This document shows, in pieces, positions 1 to 13,404 of a DNA stretch of 64,000 nucleotides. Every line of letters begins with the position of its first letter. Position 1 is the stretch's first letter. Made by a program: the position numbers and the translations under genes. This DNA comes from Brachypodius melanocephalos (Eukaryota > Chordata > Aves > Passeriformes > Pycnonotidae). Under the pieces are notes generated by a model. It did not search any database. It was given only the letters and a program-made list of their open reading frames with translations, and was not told the origin of the DNA. Location of the stretch: assembly GCA_013398615.1 (NCBI GenBank), contig VZSR01003807.1, forward strand, positions 34,483,181 to 34,547,180, in the 5' to 3' direction.

Positions 1-2318
1 AGAAACTAAAATGTCTGTCTAAAGAAGAGTCACTGGAGCTATCTGGAGGATCCATGTAAGCTTGATGAAGTTCCTTTTAAAAGGGTACATACTGAGAACA
101 GATTAGGGTTATTAAGGAACCAGACATTAAATATTTTTGGCTGATAAAATCTCAGAGAAAGATAATTATTCCTTTTTTTTTTTTGTGAAGATAGCAACAG
201 TATACTCCTTCTCTAAAAACCGTGCTAAAAATTTCCATATCACAGCTGCCCAGAGTGCATAACAAGAAGAATATTAGTAATGTCCAGATGCACATAAAAT
301 CTACAGGGATGCCTCTTGCCAAGAGCAAAATGAAAGGGATGACAGTGTCAATCACATCCAATAGACTATGTTAATGCTTTTCAAACAGTTCTTTCACACT
401 GGAAAATAGTGCTCATTAATAATGTATCGTCCGGTATGAAGAAGAAGGAATGTTGCCTCCAAAACGGATAGAATTCATTGTTCAGCTCAATACTCGTCGG
501 AACAATAAAGCCTCGTTTCTGAAGGACAATTTTTCTTTTGTCTTTAGGAATGTGCTGAAATGATTTCAAGCCTATTATACTAATTGGCCCCTTTAGTTTT
601 AACGCGTGTGCTGCAAGTGTTGCACTTTAAGAGCCTTCTCTCTCCCCCTGCCTGTGTCCCCCTCTGCTCTGAGTGGCATTTCTGGATTGTATGAGTAACT
701 TACCAAGCTTTTCAGAACTGCTGGGTGGGTGACGGGGCAGAGTTTTTTCTCTGCTCCCCCGCTCTGTTGTTTGAGCAGCTGTCAGGAAGGTGGGCCTGTG
801 GGTTTGTAGATGTATTTTGAGACTAACAGATTGTAAGCTCACACATGAGAACAGAAGAAATACTTAGAATCTGAAAAGGTTATCCACCCCTTGGAGACTA
901 ATCTCCTAATATACTATTTTTGTCAGAAAGAACCTCAATTGCTTCTCAAACAAGCCCATTATTTTTGCCTCACAAACCATTCAGAGTGATGTTTAGAATG
1001 GTCTGCTTATAGAAAAAGGTCCTTTTATACCTGTGTGAATTCAAGATTTATTTACCTTCAGTCACTTGCCTTTGTTCTATCATCTAAAGTGACAGCCTGT
1101 ATTTGAAACAGTCACTTGCAATGTTCCTGCCCCAAAGAGCAACTGGACCAGCAAGAGAAAAATCAGCACACTTTCCTTCCTTGCTCTTAAAGAAACAGAA
1201 TAGGGCGGACTATCAAAATCCTTATCTTTCTTGGTCTGCTCACCACAGTCTCTTCATGATTGCACCAACTGCATCAGATCTCCTTTTCCCACTTCCCAGC
1301 CATGTTCTTCTTCTTCACTTTTCCACACCCCAATATTCACAAATATGTGTAACACCAATGGTATCAAACAAACTGATGATCTCAACAGCTTCTCTCTACA
1401 TGCTGAGAACAGCAGCAGGAGTTCAGGTTTCAATGCCTCTTGATATTTCCAGTCACTGTAAACTTTGGACTTTAAACTTCTCTTTGGATCCACTTGCAAC
1501 ACTGCAATAGGAAGAATGGATAAGAACTTTTGGTAAATGTTGTGGCCTGGTAGCCCCAAAGCACAGTTTGTTTTCATTTTCTAAAGAATAGAATTTGCGT
1601 TCTGATCCCCTTCTGATATCCTTCATGTCTCATCCTAATCTACAAGAACTCACAGATCCTACTCTTCCTTTGGCACAGTTAAAATCAGTGGCTGTTGCTA
1701 AGTCAGGTACTGCTCATTTAGAACCAGGCTTTACCAATCTTCCTTGCTTGCTTGTTTGACATACGTTTTTATTTTTTTAAAAAGACAAATGCCTTTCCAA
1801 GTTTTTTTAATTCTTTCAGATGACTTTTTTATGAGGTCCAGAGAATGAAGTCTCAGGTCAGGGGCTGCTTCAGCATATGTATTAAGAAATGTTAATTTCT
1901 TAATTGAAATTCTTAATTCCTTATACATGTTCTTTTTATAGCTTTTCAATGTTTGTTTCTTTGTGTAATTTACGATTTTTTCTTGCAAAATCCTCAAGTA
2001 ATAGATTAAAATATTTTGACATTATAAGCCTAGAGATAGGACTAGTTAAGGTTAAATTAAAATTAATTTAGAAGATATCAGCAAATATAGAAATGAAAGT
2101 AATTACTGAAAAGATACGTTCAGGCATCAGAAAATTATACAATATCTAGTATACTTGGGAACTATATAAAACTGTGCTCTTTTGGCTTCAGAGACTCATC
2201 CTCAGGGCAATTTCAAAAGACAAGTTGCTAGATACCCATTCATTAGTTCCATTTTTGAATGTTTATGAATTCTTAAAATTCACAATAATACTCCAAAATT
2301 TTAATCTCAAAGATGATT
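1..2318. other. Noncoding stretch, no gene recognised
   Basis: AT-rich unique-looking sequence with a T12 run at 173-184. The segment around 600-840 is less AT-biased and, read on the minus strand, holds an open frame that runs into a good splice donor (GTAAGT, plus positions 698-703); this is treated as a finding, not a gene. The 135-codon open frame at 1103-1510 is the longest in the window, but it resembles no family I know and has no linked splice or polyadenylation signals. No transposon recognised. Confidence 0.6.
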
Positions 2319-2342
2319 GCATTATTGATAGCATTATTGATA
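2319..2342. repeat. 12-bp direct tandem duplication
   Basis: The 12-mer gcattattgata occurs twice back to back (2319-2330 and 2331-2342), a perfect two-copy tandem repeat. Probably a small replication-slippage duplication. Confidence 0.9.
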
Positions 2343-4510
2343 TATTGGTTATGAACAAGAATTCACATCAAAAAATGAGGGCTAGATGCAGTAGGGGTTT
2401 TGCACACCATCAAAGACAAAATGTGTGATCATGCAGATGAAAGCAAAAATGTTTGATTCCCTTTAGCTATACTGGATCAAACAAAGCTCTTCAGTAGAGA
2501 GTGGAAGCAGGTAACTCTGGTCAAGGTGAGAGTGACCAACAGAAACAAGTCCACAGCAGCTTGTAACAGGTCTGGCTACTCAGCAAGACTGAAACATCCT
2601 AAACAGCAGTTGTATTTTCTCTCCCATGTCCAGCACAGGTGGAGATAGAGTGATAGAGTGGCTTTGGTGGGCACCTGGTGCAGGCCAGCCCACCACAGTA
2701 ACCTTGCTTCCACATTTAGATTCTCCCCCCCAATCCCTGCTCATAATAGGGCAGGACTTCAGTGTCCGTTTATCTTCTGTCTTATTCGTCAGAAATATTC
2801 AAGGACTGTGACACTTACTGCCTTCCCACCTTAGGTACATTTCTCACTTGCAAGTTACATTAGGTCCATTTGACTGCAAAGAACTCAAAGATGCAAAGCT
2901 CCAAATTATGGTGAGTTTTTTAGTCAAATATCTTCTTTTATATTTCCTTCTGGAAAGGTTAACTGATGACCTCTTCATATTTCCAGGAATTCAGGAACGA
3001 GATAGTTTATTTGCCAGGCATATGTCCAATCAAGGACAGCTGAATAGTACAGAACTATCCCTGTTAGGAGGATGTTCGGCCTCATCTGAAAGTTTTTGCA
3101 GGAGAAATATCCAGAATAAACCAAGAGTAGGTGAGGAAACATACAATGATAGAAGAGGAATATAAGTAATTCAAGACTGGTAAATGTCATCAAAATTTTC
3201 TTCAATTTTTTAATGTTTTGATTGGTTCTTCATTCTTTAAGAGACTTGATCCTTAAGCATCACTGTGTATATATTTCAAGAGTTACTCTGAATGATTCAT
3301 TAGAAAAAAAAAAATTTGAACAATTCATATAAGCAAATCTTACGATGCCAGATATTTAATCAGGATAAACTCGTAAACCATAGAAGAATCAATTTAAACA
3401 TGAGAAACTTGTACCCTTGGAATAGACATTCCCAGCCACAGTGAAATCTTCAAGTTGTTGGAAAATTTAACCTGGAAGGTCATAATAAGAGTTCATTCAT
3501 AATGAAAACACTCTATAATATCCATTAGATACCTGTTTAACATAGAATATTATCATAATTCTTCTTTAAACTTTATTAAGAAAATAATTCAGTTCTGTAA
3601 GGAAATCAGAAAAGAAAATGGACCTAGATTACAAAACAGCAGAGAACATACTGCATTAAGAAAAATATCCATACACAAGTTGTCAACATTTTAAAATAAT
3701 AGAAAAAATATTCTTGTTCTCCAGAAGATTCTGTATAACTAGTTTAAAATTAATGGAAATTATACTTTAACTTCCGAATCTATTTACAAATTGTTTACTT
3801 AATAAGGAGTTTCATGGAAGTGAAATGACCAAGTAGAAAGACATATAGAAATGAGCAAGTCTGACTGAAACAGCATCATGTAAGAAAAGCATATATAGTC
3901 TGCAGGACAAAAGTAATTTACCAGATAGCATCTCGTGCCAGTTATGGACTGTCTTCATAGGAATGCTGATGTAGAGAACTGAAAAATAATGAAAGCCAAT
4001 AACATTTCAGAACACCATCTCACTTATGGCTGATATATGGTCAGGACTTCACTTGCAATTTGAGCTGAACAAGACTATTTTCAATTTATGCATTTATAGT
4101 TCTCCCCTTTACCACTTATCTTATGTCCACAGGAGAACATTTTATCTAACAAGGAAGGAGGAAGATTCACTGGTTTGGATGTCTGATGGTTGAGGGAGAC
4201 TTTAAAAGAGCATTGTAAATGCATATTGCATTCCAGTCTTGTTAAAAGCCATGCAAATCTATACCGAGTATTTTGATTCCTAAGGCATGTTTGCAGCCAG
4301 GGATGGACTTTTATTACAATTTAGCCATTTCCAAATGGTTACTCATTCCATTTTTTATATCCCTCACTCTCACTTCTCCCTGCCAATTCTTCCCACTTCC
4401 TTTACCAGTGCCTCTCTCGGCAACCTCTAGCTGTGGTGGAATTCCATCCCTTATTCCTAATGAGTGACTAGTAGGTCATGTCGCTTTTTGTTCAGACATG
4501 GAGTCAGAAC
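2343..4510. other. Noncoding stretch, no gene recognised
   Basis: AT-rich unique sequence with an A11 run at 3304-3314. Only short chance-level open frames (about 105 codons at most, 2848-3165). I recognise no transposon, RNA gene or strong regulatory cluster here. Confidence 0.6.
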
Positions 4511-4671
4511 TTAAAAGAACCCCAAAAACCCAAAAGTAAAACCAAACCAACAAGCAAAGAGGAAAAACAAAAACACAAAAACAAACAAAAACATCCCCAA
4601 AACAACAAACAAACAAACAAACAAACAAACAGAAACAAAAAAAACCCTAAAAAACAAACTAAAAAACCCCT
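4511..4671. repeat. A/C-rich low-complexity tract with (CAAA)n core
   Basis: About 160 bases almost free of G and T on the plus strand: long A runs broken by single C or CCC/CCCC. A clean tetranucleotide (CAAA)n core lies at about 4602-4631. The open frame through it (4478-4705) is a low-complexity Lys/Thr/Asn/Gln artefact, not a gene. Similar tracts, in either orientation, occur at 14.24, 49.08, 54.0 and 63.8 kb. Confidence 0.9.
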
Positions 4672-7600
4672 CAGATCTCTTACTGTTTTGCTAGCTCATA
4701 CGTAACACCTGCAAAATCAGAGTAGTTCACCTTCAGTGAAAGACATTTAAAAAGGGATAGAAACTGTAAGATTCCTTTTTCTTCTTTGGCACTCGGTGTG
4801 AATTTTGTTGAAGTCAAAGCCTTTCACAATAAGTTGAAATGCAGCTGCGATGTGTCAGCAAGATCTGTCTTCTCATACATTCTACAGCCAAACAGTAGGT
4901 GTATGACAAACTTTTTGGTTCAAAAACATGAACGCCACATACCATAAATTAGCTTAGCTATCTCTGACAGTTTGTGTAAACATTTTCCATCTTTTCAAGC
5001 AATGTCACACATGCCATTCATAATCTGTTAGGAGACAAACTATGCCCATTTTGTTACCCTCTAAATCTGCATACTTCCAAAGGAGAAGTAAATATAAGGT
5101 TTGTTTGCTTGTTTGTTGTGGAGAAAGGTTGTTGGAACTCTTCCTGGTTTGATTATTTTTCAGAGAACTGTTCAAATTTCGTAACACTCTCCAAGAGCTA
5201 GTCTGAGTTCAGCTTGACAGTAGAAGTGGCCAGATTCTCTAAGGGTGAGTCAGAGAGAGAACATTCCTGATTGTTTTCTTTGCAGTTGAGGGTGGGGGTT
5301 GAAGAAAGGGCGGAAAAGGCAGAAGGAGGTAAATTACCGTAGTACATGGAGTCTATGGCGGTGAGTGAATAAAGGGTAGGACTGGTGCAAAAGCTCTCAT
5401 TTCATGTTTGCCTTCTCTCCATCTGGAGAGCGAACCTGTTCAGAGAGCGGTCACTGTGCCTTGTAGCAGACTTGATCCAGTTCCAAGGTGTGCACCAGTC
5501 AGATGGAAAGGGGATGAGACAAGGGCTTTGGTCATGCTGCAAGACCAGTGTTAACACAGCTGCACAGCAGGGAAAGCTGCCCTTTGCAGAGGACAATGCA
5601 ATGCATGATGTTCCTGAAATGCAAGACATCAAAAAGTGTAAAACATCAAAACTTACCACTTAAAGCACATGTTACAGCAAGAGTTCAAATTTATCTTAAA
5701 AAGACAGAAAATGACTGAGAAGATTTTAGGATGTGAAAAGGATTTTTTTCTTACTTTAAACTTTGCAAATGGTCCTGCAAATTAAATTACTGCTAGATCA
5801 GGAAACTAGGAGGAAAAAAAACTGACAATAGGTATTTTATGGACTCTCTTTTATTTTTTATATTCTTTTTGAAAATTTTTCACTATATTTTTATATGTTA
5901 AATGCTTATTTTATTACTGAAAATACAATTCTGTGGAATTGAAAAAAGGATTCACAAAATCACACTAACTACCACTTGAACTGCCAATAGTGGAGCACTT
6001 GGAAAACCAAGCAAGACTAAATGGCTTTTAGCAACATTTCTATTGGAATAAAGCAGAATGGTACTGGAATGAGAAAATACATTGACTATCATCTGTACAA
6101 TGCAGCAGCATCTGATACTGGCAGAGAAGTCATGGCAAAAAAAGACAAAAAATATGAATAGACATCTTTAGAATATATACACTATCCACCACAGTAAAGT
6201 TTCCATCTTTATAATTTCATAGTTTATCTGAATCATATGAGCTAGCTACAGTGGAATGTTTAAATTTTCAAGTTTTTTACTTTCTCAGAACTCAGTATTA
6301 ATAGTGTATTTTTGATCTGTGGTGATCTGTATATATTTTATAGCCTCCACAGCTAATTTTACAAGGAAAAACTTGTGTCATAAATCCTTCTCCTAAAGAT
6401 GCAGCTCTATAGTCTGTTTACCTGCCCCACAAACATTTGATTAAAATGTAATAGTTCTATATCTGAATAAATTTAAATTCTTTTTTATAGTTTACAAGTT
6501 TTCTATATAGGAAAATATTTTAAATAACCTTGTGCATTAATTGAAATCAACATTTTTATACTAAGTTGTCCATATAGATGATTTTAAGGTGTATAAGGAT
6601 AATTTTTGTCATTCCATTTTATATCACTCAGGATGAATTTTAAGCTAAACAAAAAGAAAATATTTTTAAATAAGGTTGCTATCAGAGGAGATACATTTCT
6701 AAAAAAAATTCAGATCTATATTGATTTAGGAAACATAACTTTTTCTGTCAGCAACACCTCCAGCAGCATAACAAGGGCTTATATTTTAGAGGTAAGGAAT
6801 CAGATGAAAGCACTTTTTTTAAAAAAGTGCATTTGAACTAAAAGACTTTGAGCTCATAATGACAAGCCATGAGCCATGACTTTGTTTGTGCCAAGATTCT
6901 TCTTGACAATAATTAATAGAAATGAAAACAGAATTGCAAGAGCAGTTGTAGAAAGAAAACGTGTCTTGCATACAATCACCTACTTATTTGAATCCATTTT
7001 GTGGAGTCCTTGTGGGTGGGAAATAGAAAGGAATGAGCAATAAATGAGAACAGCAAGCACTGGACAGCGTGAAACTGTTGTTGCAAGCACCACCACCTAC
7101 AGCATGGCAAAGCTTCACTCTAGGCACAGGTATTTGGCCAGGAATTTTGCATACTTTCAAACACAGGCCATTTAAGCAGAATAAGATTGACGAAGGAAGA
7201 ACTCCACAGGTAGGGTCCAGGTGGAAATGCTTGTGATGTGCAAAATATTGTCATTCTGGAAGAGGAAAATTCTCCTATTCACAAGTGAAATGAGGAATGG
7301 ACAACCACAAGGACCGTAGAATTGCTGCCACATACAGCAATGAACTGAGTGAGTTAATCAGTGATGATTTGAAGAAAAACAATTTTAAAAGGTGGACAAG
7401 AAATCACTAAAATAGGAAATACTATTAGGTAAGATTGAATGATACCATGTCTTCAAACAGAAACAAACCCAGGAAAGAGTATCACTTTTTTTTTTTTTTT
7501 CCTTTAATCAGTTGATCAAAGGGGCAATGCAGAATGAAGAGTGTACTGTTGAAAAATAGAATTATGTATATCCATGTAAGTGTTTGCAATAGATACTAAA

Positions 7601-7983
7601 ACTCAAGTTAGAAAAATAGTAAAATATTTCTGGGTAAAAATTTAAAGATTTTATTTAGAATCCAAACCAATATTTTTATACATGACTTCTGAGCTTTGGA
7701 ATTATCATGACTTTTTTTTTTTTCAGGAAGCTGAAAAAATATGTTGTGTACACCATCCTATTTTAAGTGTCAAAATCACATATCTAATTACAAAGTTAGC
7801 ACAAACTCGGAAACACAATGTTTTCTTTACATATGGTTTCAAAATATGGCAGGGATTTATATTCACCAAATGAACATTTTCTTTATGCAGTTTATTAATG
7901 TAGCTCTTATTTTTTAATGTGTTCCACTTTTAAAAGTCATTATCTTCTGCAGTGTTGAAAATGCTCAATCACATAAATACCCA
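4672..7983. other. Noncoding stretch, no gene recognised
   Basis: Mostly unique AT-rich DNA. The part at about 5180-5640 is less AT-biased and contains splice-like signals on the plus strand: a pyrimidine tract ending in CAG near 5285 and a GTGAGT near 5360. All frames between them are stopped, so it could at best be part of a noncoding transcript. Homopolymers: T15 at 7486-7500 and T12 at 7712-7723. No repeat family recognised. Confidence 0.55.
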
Positions 7984-8025
7984 CACATGTGGATCTTCAC
8001 ATATGTGAATGCTTCCACATATGTG
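7984..8025. promoter_or_regulatory. Cluster of three E-box-type palindromes
   Basis: Three perfect palindromes lie within 42 bp: CACATGTG (7984-7991), CACATATGTG (7998-8007, inside a 14-bp palindrome at 7996-8009) and CACATATGTG again (8016-8025). The last two lie 18 bp apart and share flanks, so they look like a short tandem duplication. CANNTG is the core bound by basic helix-loop-helix factors. The palindromes are seen; regulatory activity is inference. Confidence 0.4.
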
Positions 8026-11000
8026 AATGGCTGTGACGTTTTCTCTTTCAGAAAACAACTAGTATTTGCTTGTACTAATCAGTACATTATACACTGGAGA
8101 GCAATAAAACAAGCATAAGAATTGTTCTGTTTGAATACACATGTAGAAGTTACGGCCAAGCCAATGAAGTTTTTTATCCGTGAAAATTACAGAATGAATG
8201 CATAATTGAAAATCCATTAAACAAAGAAAATGGTAGCCAGAAGCAGGTACTTGTCCAAACTTCATCTTTATTAGCTGTATGTATTTAATGTTTTGGCAGT
8301 TTTCTAAATTTACAAGTGTTTATGTAAATGGTCGTTTTCAATTACTGACCTGTAATTTACTACAATTACTTGCCTTTGTGTGACCAATATTAGATATTCT
8401 TCCTAACAGATTGGTTTATGCTCACATATAATATAGGCATTTCAGATTGAATAAATCCCAGAGGCCTGACCATGAATATAGCCAATAAACAAGGTCTTAA
8501 AATCTGTTTTAATGCAATAAGTATGGATTTTCCTGTACTAAACAATCTTAGAACCTAACCCCTTCAGTATCTGATTAATCAATAGTATAAACTTTAGCTG
8601 TTACCTCTTTTCTCATGGCACTAGAGCAAAAGCAATTTTCAGTTTAAGAATGAGGGTCTACCTCTATGAAAACACGTAATTAAGGTAAGCACATAGACAA
8701 ATTAAATAATATTAGAAATTTATATATATATATATATGCTTTAAATCAGTGAGAAACAAAGAGGCAATGATTAGTATGGAAAGAGTGCAAAATATTTTAT
8801 TAGGATTCAATGATGTGATTATAAATTTTACAGTGTAGTGAATGTAAGAGAAAGGAAAACCAATAAAAAAGAAAAAGCTTTGCAAGAAATTATGCATGTT
8901 GAATGTAGAAAGGTGTTTAAAATTATGTGCATTCTGCCTTCTCTATGTTTGTGGAATTTCTGTTTATGCAGTCCAGTGTCCACAGGCAGAAATTGAAGAG
9001 AGAATGTGATCCTGCATTATTTTAGTTTCTCAATTTACCTTTTTAGTGGTAAGTAGTGTACTAGCATCTTAGTGGTGCTAAGCATGCATACCATAATACT
9101 ACCTAATTTAATTCAGAAAGAATGCTTGGGCAATCGCTGTCCATTCAGCTATCATTGTGGTCCCTGCCCTGTGAGATTAAGGTAGTACCCCTCTTGCCTC
9201 AAGGGAGACCCTTTTCCACTGGGAACACAGTGCATCAGTGCTCGTTCATTCACTGGGAAGATAAACAACAAACCTTAACTCATACATTTGAAGAAATTCC
9301 TTTCCCTGAAGAAAATGTATGAGGACATATCTGTGGTTTTTCTGGTGAGGGAGAGCCAATGGATGTCAAACCGATGCCAGGAATTGTGCTAAGGAGCACT
9401 GAGGACACTGGCCAGTGCTTTAGCAGGTGACCACATCCCATTTTGCTTACCAATGCTGATGTAAAGAACAACACCAACCTACAGCTCATCTTGGTGAAGA
9501 GTTTTGTTTAACCAAACATACATGAGATTTGGGCAGCTACTGTGGATTACTCATAAGGTTTCTCTGTGGGTCAGGAATTCTCTTGCACACATTGCTGGGT
9601 CATCCTTTGCTAATCAAGGACAAAATACTTCTTTTCTCCATTTCTTTTCTTTTGTAAGTACCCATCAAAGAAATATTGAGACCACTGCTTTAATATTCCT
9701 TTTATGCCCCTCAGTAGATGCACAGGCTGGTCCTCTGTAGCTCTCTCTCCTATTAATTTATTGAACATTGTTGAAATTTGCTATAGATATATGATTAATC
9801 ATAGCAATCTAGTACCGATGCCTAGGTTATTCAAATAGAAATTCAATCCTTTGCTTCAGATGCTAACACATCAAAGCAAAACTTCCACCTTTTTAATATT
9901 TTATTTGCTTTTTGATTGGTTTTATTTTATTTTTTTTTAGTTTGTTTTTTTTTACCTTCAAGTAAACAATAGAAGCTAAGTTTAAACCTAGAGAAAGCAA
10001 ATCTTTGAATATATACAAAGAGATCCATTTTAAGATGCTTCACCCTGTCTTTTTGTTCTAGGTGATGGTCCAAAGTGTTCCATAATAATGAAAGTGATTC
10101 TGAGATAAAATATTCAGCACAAGATTATCAGATAATTTAAAAGGAGTTGATTTTTAGAAGGCAGTGGCCAGATGAAAGATATTATTTCCTTTGCCACGAT
10201 GTACAGACATCTAAATTGTTTCTAGCTCACAAGAAATAAGAGGTGTGTATGCTTGCAGAGAGAGTTGGAGATAATTGTCTTATTAAAAAAAAAAAAAATA
10301 AAAGGCAGACTGATATTTTAATGAGCTGAACTGAAGAGAGGATACCTGAGCTGTGAGGCAGGAGTTCAGGTTTAGTCAATAGCAGGCAAAAGAGACTCAG
10401 TCTGTGTCTGTGTGAGCCATATTGGATTCTATGGGAGTACAGTCTCAGCTTAACCATTCTGCACCCAAACCAGGCTATGGAACCCTTGTCGCAGGAAGAT
10501 GAGGGCGTTGCCCTACTCCTTAGTGACTGTGGTACTCCTGCAACAGTGCAAGAAAGTTCCTTTATTCACTTCTGAACCGCAGGAACTATGTTTTACCTCA
10601 GTGTACTCTGTAACTGCTTAAGTCTGCCAAACAGGCCAAGAGATAATTCTTCCAGCAAGACAATTGAGCTAGAAAAGCATCTCTCAACTGAAAATCATGA
10701 AATAGTTATGTATTTTGTATTCTGTTCTTATCTATCCTTGATCAGACAAAGCACTGTGACCATAATGGCTTTGTATTTACTGTCACTCAAGTGCTGAGTG
10801 ATATGAAGCATGAAGAGCTGTATTTCTGTCCGTAGATGAATGCCATGACTACATGACAATGAAACTAATGGAAATGCGGAATTTCTACTAGGAACATGCC
10901 AGTTGCATTGCTTTCATGAAGATAAAATTGGCCATGTGACATGGCAAAACACGTTAATGAAGCTCTTAAGCTATTTCAAAAAAGTAAAACCTCTGCACTC

Positions 11001-13031
11001 TCTAGATACACTGTATATTTTCCTTAATTTTTTGTTTCACTTTGATTTGAGAATCAGAAATAAAATGACATTATCAGGAGGAAGGTTAGATTTTTATTTT
11101 TCATTTGCAGATTTTCAGGAAACAGTACTTTGGGACTGAGACAATATAATCTGTGAGTCACTCCTGCTCATAGTGGTGTTCAGTAATGACCAAAATATTA
11201 AATTGTGTTGTATATATCCTGATGCTGTTTCCACACAGAGCTTTAGCTTCTTTCCTTGCAGTGTGGATGGCTCATGTTAGAAGGCGAAATGAACTTAGAA
11301 GTTTGATTTCTTTTGAGGAAATGTATTCTGACAAATATCTGTGAGCATTCTAGGGAAAAAAAAAGGTCTCATGTCAAGCACATTGATCAGTTACATTAGC
11401 ACACACAATGCTGTCAAAATTCAAGACAGCAACATACCTCCTTACCAAATTGCCCAAACCTTCAATGTATCGGTGTCAAAATATTTTAGAATGAAAGTTT
11501 GAACCTCAGACTCCAGTGCAATTATTTCTTGCTGTCCAGATAACAGAATGAAAAACAATTCCCCGTTATTTCCACACTTTTCTAGGTCTTCTTATTTAGT
11601 AGTTTATGGAATATGCGTTACAAGGGCGTGTCAAGTTTGGTAGAAGACCCAATTCAACGATAAACACATATATGCTATTGATCAGAGGAGATGTGCATGA
11701 CAGCAAGCCAACTAAGAAGTGAGTATGGGGGGTAAATTTTAGGCTTAAATGAGCATGTTTTATTTCTTTTCACAGCATATTTCTTCTGAATAGCAAGAAT
11801 TATCAAAACAGTAATGGATTCTGGATTTGGAACAGAAAATGTAGAGAAAATTAAAATTTGAGTTTCATTATAGCTTTGAGTGATATCAAAAATCTTATTT
11901 TGGGGAAAAAAAAACCCAAACATTAAAAAGATAAGTATACACAAACTCAGCTGGTATAAATCATGGTCAATTACTGACTTCACTGATTCCGTCAGTTTCA
12001 AGGTCATTAGCTGTACCCTCGAATTCTTTAAAAGAACCATCCCAGAGCATAGAAACTAAGAAAGTCCTTCTAGTATGAATGATTAGCAATTTCAAAAACT
12101 ACAGTTTGAACTGTCACAACAGTGGCCACACTACCTTTGTTGCCTACAGACAACAGAAAGCAGTCATGGTCCCATTGCAGTCCTACCCTCTAATTTGCTT
12201 AGTCCCAGGATGAAATGCTGAAGGCTATTATAGCTTTCAGTGCTGCCAGGCAGATATAAACTTTTGTCTGGATTGTATAATATTTATCCCAAAATAAAGT
12301 GTCTTTCCTCATACCAATAACCTACAGCTGTGGGAACTGTCACTGTGGTTCCATTTTCCTGGAAGGTTTTGTTCTGCATCTTAGTGACACCTGCTGAACC
12401 TCTATAAGGTTGTATCTCAACCACATCCATAGCCTTCAAAGAGCTCCATGGGACTACATTTTCTGAAGAACTGTTTGAAAAGTATACCCTTTTGAGCTTA
12501 CTAACTTAGCTTATTAATAAAATAAAAAGTGATATGATCCTAAAAAAATCAAAGTGATGGTACTGCTAAATTCAGTATCCTTTCTGCTGTAACTTTAAGG
12601 ATATTATGCTACCACAAATATTGTCTTTGCTAACTTTATTATATTAGCTTAGTCACAAGAAATATGCAACAGGTATGAACTCAGGCATAGGATATGTTTT
12701 ACAGAATGAAATCTGTATGGGTATGAAATCTGTTCTCTGAGAGGATATGTTAAAAAAGTAATTAAAGGAGAATTTTTGCTCCTAGATTTTCAGTTGATTA
12801 ATAGCCTCTATCATATAGAAAAACTGTTTATAACTCTTAGTAAGTAATTATAATCCTATCCGTATAATATTAAAACAAAAGGGATCTTTATCAAAATACA
12901 ATTAATAATTGTTACGCTGCAAGTGTTTGGGAAGAGAGGAAAACAGTACTTAGAAGGACTGTGAGGAGAAATCCTAGTTTTATTCTGTATCAGAACTTGA
13001 AGTCAATAAAAATGCTAAGCTTGAAATAATC
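8026..13031. other. Noncoding stretch, no gene recognised
   Basis: AT-rich unique-looking DNA. It contains a (TA)n run at 8721-8737 (listed separately) and an A14 run at 10285-10298. Open frames at 9122-9322, 9504-9740 and 11675-12040 (minus, 121 codons) look random: no recognisable domain, and low-complexity or hydrophobic composition. No CR1, LTR or SINE recognised. Confidence 0.6.
8721..8737. repeat. (TA)n microsatellite
   Basis: Uninterrupted TA dinucleotide repeat of 17 bases. Likely length-polymorphic. Confidence 0.9.
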
Positions 13032-13404
13032 TGTGCAGATTCTGAATGGGGTTTATTTTCTTCACAGTGTCTAGTATGAGGTTGTATTTCAGATTTGTAC
13101 TGAACACAGAGTTGATAATACAGAGAGAGTTTTGACCCCAACTAGCCAATGGGATAGTCCAGATCATGTGACATCATGTTGATGTAAAGTGGGGGAAAGA
13201 AGGCGGAAGGAGGAGATATTTGGAGTGATGGTGTTTGTCTTCCCAAGTCAGCATTAGGTGTGATGGGGGCCCTGTGCTCCTGGAAACGGCTGAACATCTG
13301 CCTGCCCATGGGAAACAGAATTCATTCCTTACTTTGCTCTGCTTGTGTGCTCAGCTTTTGCCTTCTCTATTGAACTGTCATTGTCTCAGCCCAGGAATTC
13401 TCTG
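13032..13404 (+). mobile_element. Diverged solo LTR of an avian endogenous retrovirus
   Basis: Remnant LTR of an old retroviral insertion; no internal gag/pol/env sequence is next to it, so it is probably a solo LTR. It begins TGTGC at 13032 and matches, from memory, a common avian LTR: the ttttcttcacag block near 13056, the gaccccaact block near 13134, the promoter region (family TATATAAAG decayed to gatgtaaag at 13181-13189), the cctgcctgcccatggg block near 13300, and the poly(A)-signal region (family ATTAAA, here ATTGAA at 13369-13374). Independent support inside the window: 13205-13350 aligns to the reverse complement of 57777-57927. Compared with my memory of the family, about 100 bp is missing near 13121-13131 and the 3' end is truncated. 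Substitutions and the decayed TATA suggest an old, inactive copy. Exact family name not assigned. Confidence 0.85.

Noticed and set aside
1103..1510. Longest open frame in the window (135 codons, plus strand)
   Set aside because: No recognisable domain, no linked splice or polyadenylation signals, and a second frame overlaps it. My rough estimate is that a frame of this length is expected about by chance in 64 kb of six-frame AT-rich sequence.
3541..3560. catagaatattatca, considered as a minus-strand CR1 terminal octamer
   Set aside because: The adjoining bases do not continue into CR1 sequence.
4478..4705. Lys/Asn/Gln-rich open frame
   Set aside because: It simply translates the A/C low-complexity tract.
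5285..5364. Acceptor-donor pair around a possible exon
   Set aside because: All three frames contain stops and no partner exons are visible. It could only be noncoding RNA, and single splice-like pairs are common by chance.
11675..12040. 121-codon minus-strand frame
   Set aside because: Hydrophobic, T-rich-derived composition and no family resemblance or exon signals.
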